From positions 1 to 59,057 of IMG/VR virus record IMGVR_UViG_3300013005_000043: a stretch of DNA of 59,057 bases; one strand, given 5' to 3'. A program made the translations under genes and the position numbers. Under the pieces are notes generated by a model. That model was not told where the DNA came from. It saw only the letters and a list, made by a program, of their open reading frames with translations, and ran no database searches. Numbering within the stretch: position 1 is the stretch's first letter; the number at the start of each line of letters is the position of its first letter. This DNA comes from a virus. Below are positions 58,668 through 59,057 of this stretch, one piece after another.

Positions 58668-59057
58668 TTATTGTAATTTATAAATTAATACTGTATATAC
58701 GTCTTTTGAATAATTGCATCGGATATTAACAAATTGATATTTTTCAATCAACATGTCCATAACTAATCCGGGATGCACATAAAAGAATCCTTCATGATGA
58801 TATGTATTTATTGGATTCATTAAGTTAAATGCAACTACTTGTGTTGATAAATTATATAATATATCGATATCACTAAATAGTTTACGTAAATCATCGTCTT
58901 CGGTTTTACATCTACGCTGCGTAAATACGCCGGATGCAACCACCCATTGATGTTTATCGAGTTTAGCAGTTTCAAATGCACCTACATTAACTTTGTCTAA
59001 GCCCCATTTTTGTTCGCCTAAGTGCGTCATTATAGGATTATGGTCTATGGCATTATA
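58668..59057 (-). CDS. hypothetical protein, possibly cut at 5' end by window edge
   Basis: The frame starts at an ATG at 59030 (MTHLGEQKWGLDKVNVGAFE) but is open upstream to the window edge, where the codons NAIDHNPI look protein-like and no ribosome site precedes the ATG. The real start may therefore lie outside. The visible protein has HQWVVASGVFTQRRCKTEDD and YFNV-type segments and ends VYTVLIYKLQ. No domain recognised. Coordinates are given to the edge. Confidence 0.5.
   Translation of the reverse strand, partial: YNAIDHNPIMTHLGEQKWGLDKVNVGAFETAKLDKHQWVVASGVFTQRRCKTEDDDLRKLFSDIDILYNLSTQVVAFNLMNPINTYHHEGFFYVHPGLVMDMLIEKYQFVNIRCNYSKDVYTVLIYKLQ

Noticed and set aside
1-59057. tRNA genes, CRISPR arrays, insertion sequences, integrase
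   Set aside because: Looked for cloverleaf arms with CCA-type ends, regular spaced repeats, transposase and integrase motifs; none was convincing by eye.

Overview
The window is a stretch of a strictly lytic-looking, T4-like (tailed, contractile, myovirus) double-stranded DNA phage genome of low GC content. It carries recognisable counterparts of T4 gp17 (large terminase), gp20 (portal), gp21 (prohead protease), gp22 (scaffold), gp23 (major capsid), neck proteins gp13/gp14, tail terminator gp15, baseplate gp5, gp6 and gp25, late sigma factor gp55, recombination proteins gp46/gp47 and primase gp61. Small conserved proteins resemble those of marine and freshwater T4-like phages. The host is not certain. 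Three secreted or membrane proteins have signal peptides whose likely cleavage gives A|Q or T|Q, which is typical of Bacteroidota, so a Bacteroidota host is my best inference. No tRNA, rRNA, CRISPR array, integrase or insertion sequence was seen.

Layout, following transcription of the minus strand from right to left. 59057-57054: small unknown genes. 57051-50039: an island of four plus-strand genes (two with clearly related N termini and promoters), interrupted by two minus-strand secreted proteins, one with a CAP-like domain. 49943-48918: a UV-damage endonuclease whose base composition is unlike its neighbours. 48871-45746: membrane proteins, a zinc-ribbon protein, an HD-domain protein and the gp55-like sigma factor. 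45721-31294: baseplate and tail/fibre proteins (gp5-like, gp25, gp6, several large unknown structural proteins, LamG-like adhesion domains). 31291-24220: a minimal kinase-like protein, a MORN-like protein, a T7-endonuclease-I-like resolvase, the primase and a fused gp47-gp46 nuclease/ATPase. 24193-19452: a large fibre-like protein and a nucleotidyltransferase fused to a ligase-type domain. 19422-6957: the head module, from accessory proteins through terminase, portal, protease, a phage-encoded ribosomal protein bS21, scaffold and capsid protein. 6935-1: PhoH-like ATPase, neck/tail-terminator genes and tail fibre genes; the last runs off the left edge. Tail sheath and tube (gp18, gp19) are not in the window.

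The strongest non-coding signal is an AT-rich element, ATATTTAT(A/T) on the coding strand, found about 3 to 80 bases before 21 start codons on both strands. It is the reverse complement of the T4 late promoter box and is probably the late promoter read by the gp55-like factor. A second theme is a set of proteins whose N termini look like T4 capsid-targeting propeptides (short amphipathic helix ending in L/I-x-E). The gp21-like protease could cut these, which suggests a set of packaged, injected proteins that includes a kinase-like fold, a possible membrane-active 731-residue protein and two paralogous LLAEN-RFGT proteins. A third is bS21, which may redirect host translation initiation.
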